Shown here: positions 63,289-64,000 of the stretch, piece after piece | Layout of the letters: the number at the start of each line of letters is the position of its first letter | Numbering within the stretch: position 1 is the stretch's first letter | Origin: Palleronia salina | GTDB lineage: Bacteria > Pseudomonadota > Alphaproteobacteria > Rhodobacterales > Rhodobacteraceae | Direction of reading: 5' to 3' | Assembly: GCF_900141995.1 (NCBI RefSeq) | Contig: NZ_FQZA01000013.1 | Location: forward strand, 1 to 64,000 | Length of the DNA: 64,000 nt | Made by a program: the position numbers and the translations under genes | The notes under the pieces: model-generated | What the model was told of the DNA's origin: nothing | What the model saw: only the letters and a program-made list of their open reading frames with translations | The model's database searches: none

Positions 63289-63747
63289 TCAGTTGCCCTG
63301 GGATTGCATCTGCGCCTGCATCATCGCGTTCATCAGGCCCGACTCCTGCATCTTCTGCATCTGCAGGTCGACCATGCCGCAGCTGCGGTTGATCTCGATC
63401 GCCCGCTCTTCGGGGAGGGGGGCGGCGAAATTGCTCATCTGCTCTTCCATGGCGGCCATGTCGGCGGCCGGCTGGGCGATGATCTCTTCCATCTGGTCGA
63501 AGACTGCCTCCAGGTCCTCTTCCGAGCTTTCGGCCACGTAGGCATCCAGCACGCATTCCGCGCTGGCGCGCATCTCGTCGTCCCAGGCCACGGCCGAGGC
63601 CACGTCGAAGTCGGTGCCTTGCAGCATCGCCGAGAACATCTTGACCTGCATCGCTTCGGACAGGCGCTCCATCCGCTCGAGCTGGGTTTCGGCCAGGGCC
63701 GGGGTCGCGAGGGTCAGGGACAGGGCGGCAAGAGGAATGAGGCGCAT
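63289..63747 (-). CDS. Small secreted protein of unknown function
   Basis: This 152-residue protein has a clear signal peptide (MRLIPLAALSLTLATPALA-ET, ~19). The mature part is acidic, helical and rich in Met and Gln (EAMQVKMFSAMLQG, MEEIIAQPAADMAAMEEQM, QMQKMQESGLMNAMMQAQMQ), with two cysteines that could form a disulfide. I do not recognise the family. The start ATG at 63747 has AAAGG four bases upstream. It lies 14 bp downstream of the FAD oxidoreductase gene on the same strand. Confidence 0.7.
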   Translation of the reverse strand: MRLIPLAALSLTLATPALAETQLERMERLSEAMQVKMFSAMLQGTDFDVASAVAWDDEMRASAECVLDAYVAESSEEDLEAVFDQMEEIIAQPAADMAAMEEQMSNFAAPLPEERAIEINRSCGMVDLQMQKMQESGLMNAMMQAQMQSQGN

Positions 63748-63761
63748 GGACCTTTCTGTGA

Positions 63762-64000
63762 TCAAATCAGACGCTCTACGCCTAACGCGGTCACCGTCTC
63801 GCTGTCCAGATCCGGGGTCCGGCCCTGCATCTGCGCAGCCAGCAGACGCGACACGGCCGGTGCCGTCTGGAAGCCGTAGCCGGCCTGTCCCGCCGACCAC
63901 CAGACGCCCGCCATGCGCGGGTCGGGGCCCACGACCAGCGTGCGGTCGGGCGCGATGGTGCGCAGGCCCGCCCAGGTGGTCAGCGGCTTCGTCACCTCGA
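63762..64000 (-). CDS. FAD-dependent amino-acid oxidase family protein (C-terminal part)
   Basis: Only the last ~79 residues are visible; the gene enters from the right edge. The segment TWAGLRTIAPDRTLVVGPDPRMAG followed by WWSAGQAGYGFQTAPA is the FAD-binding C-terminal signature of DAO-type glycine/D-amino-acid oxidases and dehydrogenases. The frame continues without a stop through base 64000, so an apparent GTG start at 63995 is only an internal valine. The substrate cannot be told. Confidence 0.85.
   Translation of the reverse strand, partial: EVTKPLTTWAGLRTIAPDRTLVVGPDPRMAGVWWSAGQAGYGFQTAPAVSRLLAAQMQGRTPDLDSETVTALGVERLI

Noticed and set aside
63762-63995. A complete 77-residue gene starting at 63995
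   Set aside because: The apparent GTG start is an internal Val of an FAD oxidoreductase whose frame stays open to the window edge.

Overview
This window reads as chromosomal DNA of an alphaproteobacterium of the Rhodobacteraceae (Roseobacter group). The basis is very high GC, dense operons joined by ATGA/TGATG overlaps, many ABC and TRAP uptake systems, a taurine (tau-tpa-xsc) locus with SoeABC, MocR-type TauR, and a stand-alone Hint-domain protein. Nearly every base between 885 and 64000 is coding. The first ~880 bp differ: an IS3-family end, a more AT-rich gene remnant and a tRNA-like 3' fragment look like the edge of a mobile or island region.

Region by region. 885-8250 (minus): a five-gene peptide/nickel-type ABC transporter (two ATPases, two permeases, one binding protein) with a second, paralogous binding protein behind it. 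8483-12990 (plus): a complete Liv-type ABC transporter, then xylulokinase. 14494-18453: a LuxR-type response regulator, a periplasmic molybdopterin-fold protein and a hybrid kinase carrying PAS, HisKA, REC and HPt modules, which together could form a whole phosphorelay. 18450-27156: an RpiR regulator facing an operon of an N-formylglutamate amidohydrolase-like enzyme, a TRAP transporter, a glutamine-synthetase-like ligase, an aldehyde dehydrogenase and an iron alcohol dehydrogenase. This gene set fits uptake and gamma-glutamylated oxidation of an amino alcohol or similar amine. 27153-41524: a galactoside utilisation locus with GH42, GH36, mutarotase, lactonase, DgoK, DgoA and a CUT1 ABC transporter, facing an IclR regulator and the MalK-type ATPase.

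41597-56652 is a taurine/organosulfonate locus. TauABC imports taurine, Tpa makes sulfoacetaldehyde, Xsc cleaves it to sulfite and acetyl phosphate, AckA recovers ATP, and SoeABC oxidises sulfite at the membrane. TauR is encoded between them. Three pairs of a CTGG(A/C)C-type 10-mer, each pair exactly 23 bp apart, lie upstream of tpa/tauA, xsc and tauR. They are probably the TauR operators. 56663-59068 holds a sulfatase facing its formylglycine-generating enzyme. The right end has an FAD/GcvT demethylase-like dehydrogenase, a membrane protein, a Hint-domain protein, a small secreted protein and the end of an FAD amino-acid oxidase.

The most interesting items are the TauR operator pairs, the gamma-glutamylation/TRAP operon, a TauC with a large extra periplasmic domain, an HNH endonuclease inside the taurine locus, a GC-rich hairpin after every one of the six solute-binding-protein genes, and a dispersed palindromic repeat present four times.
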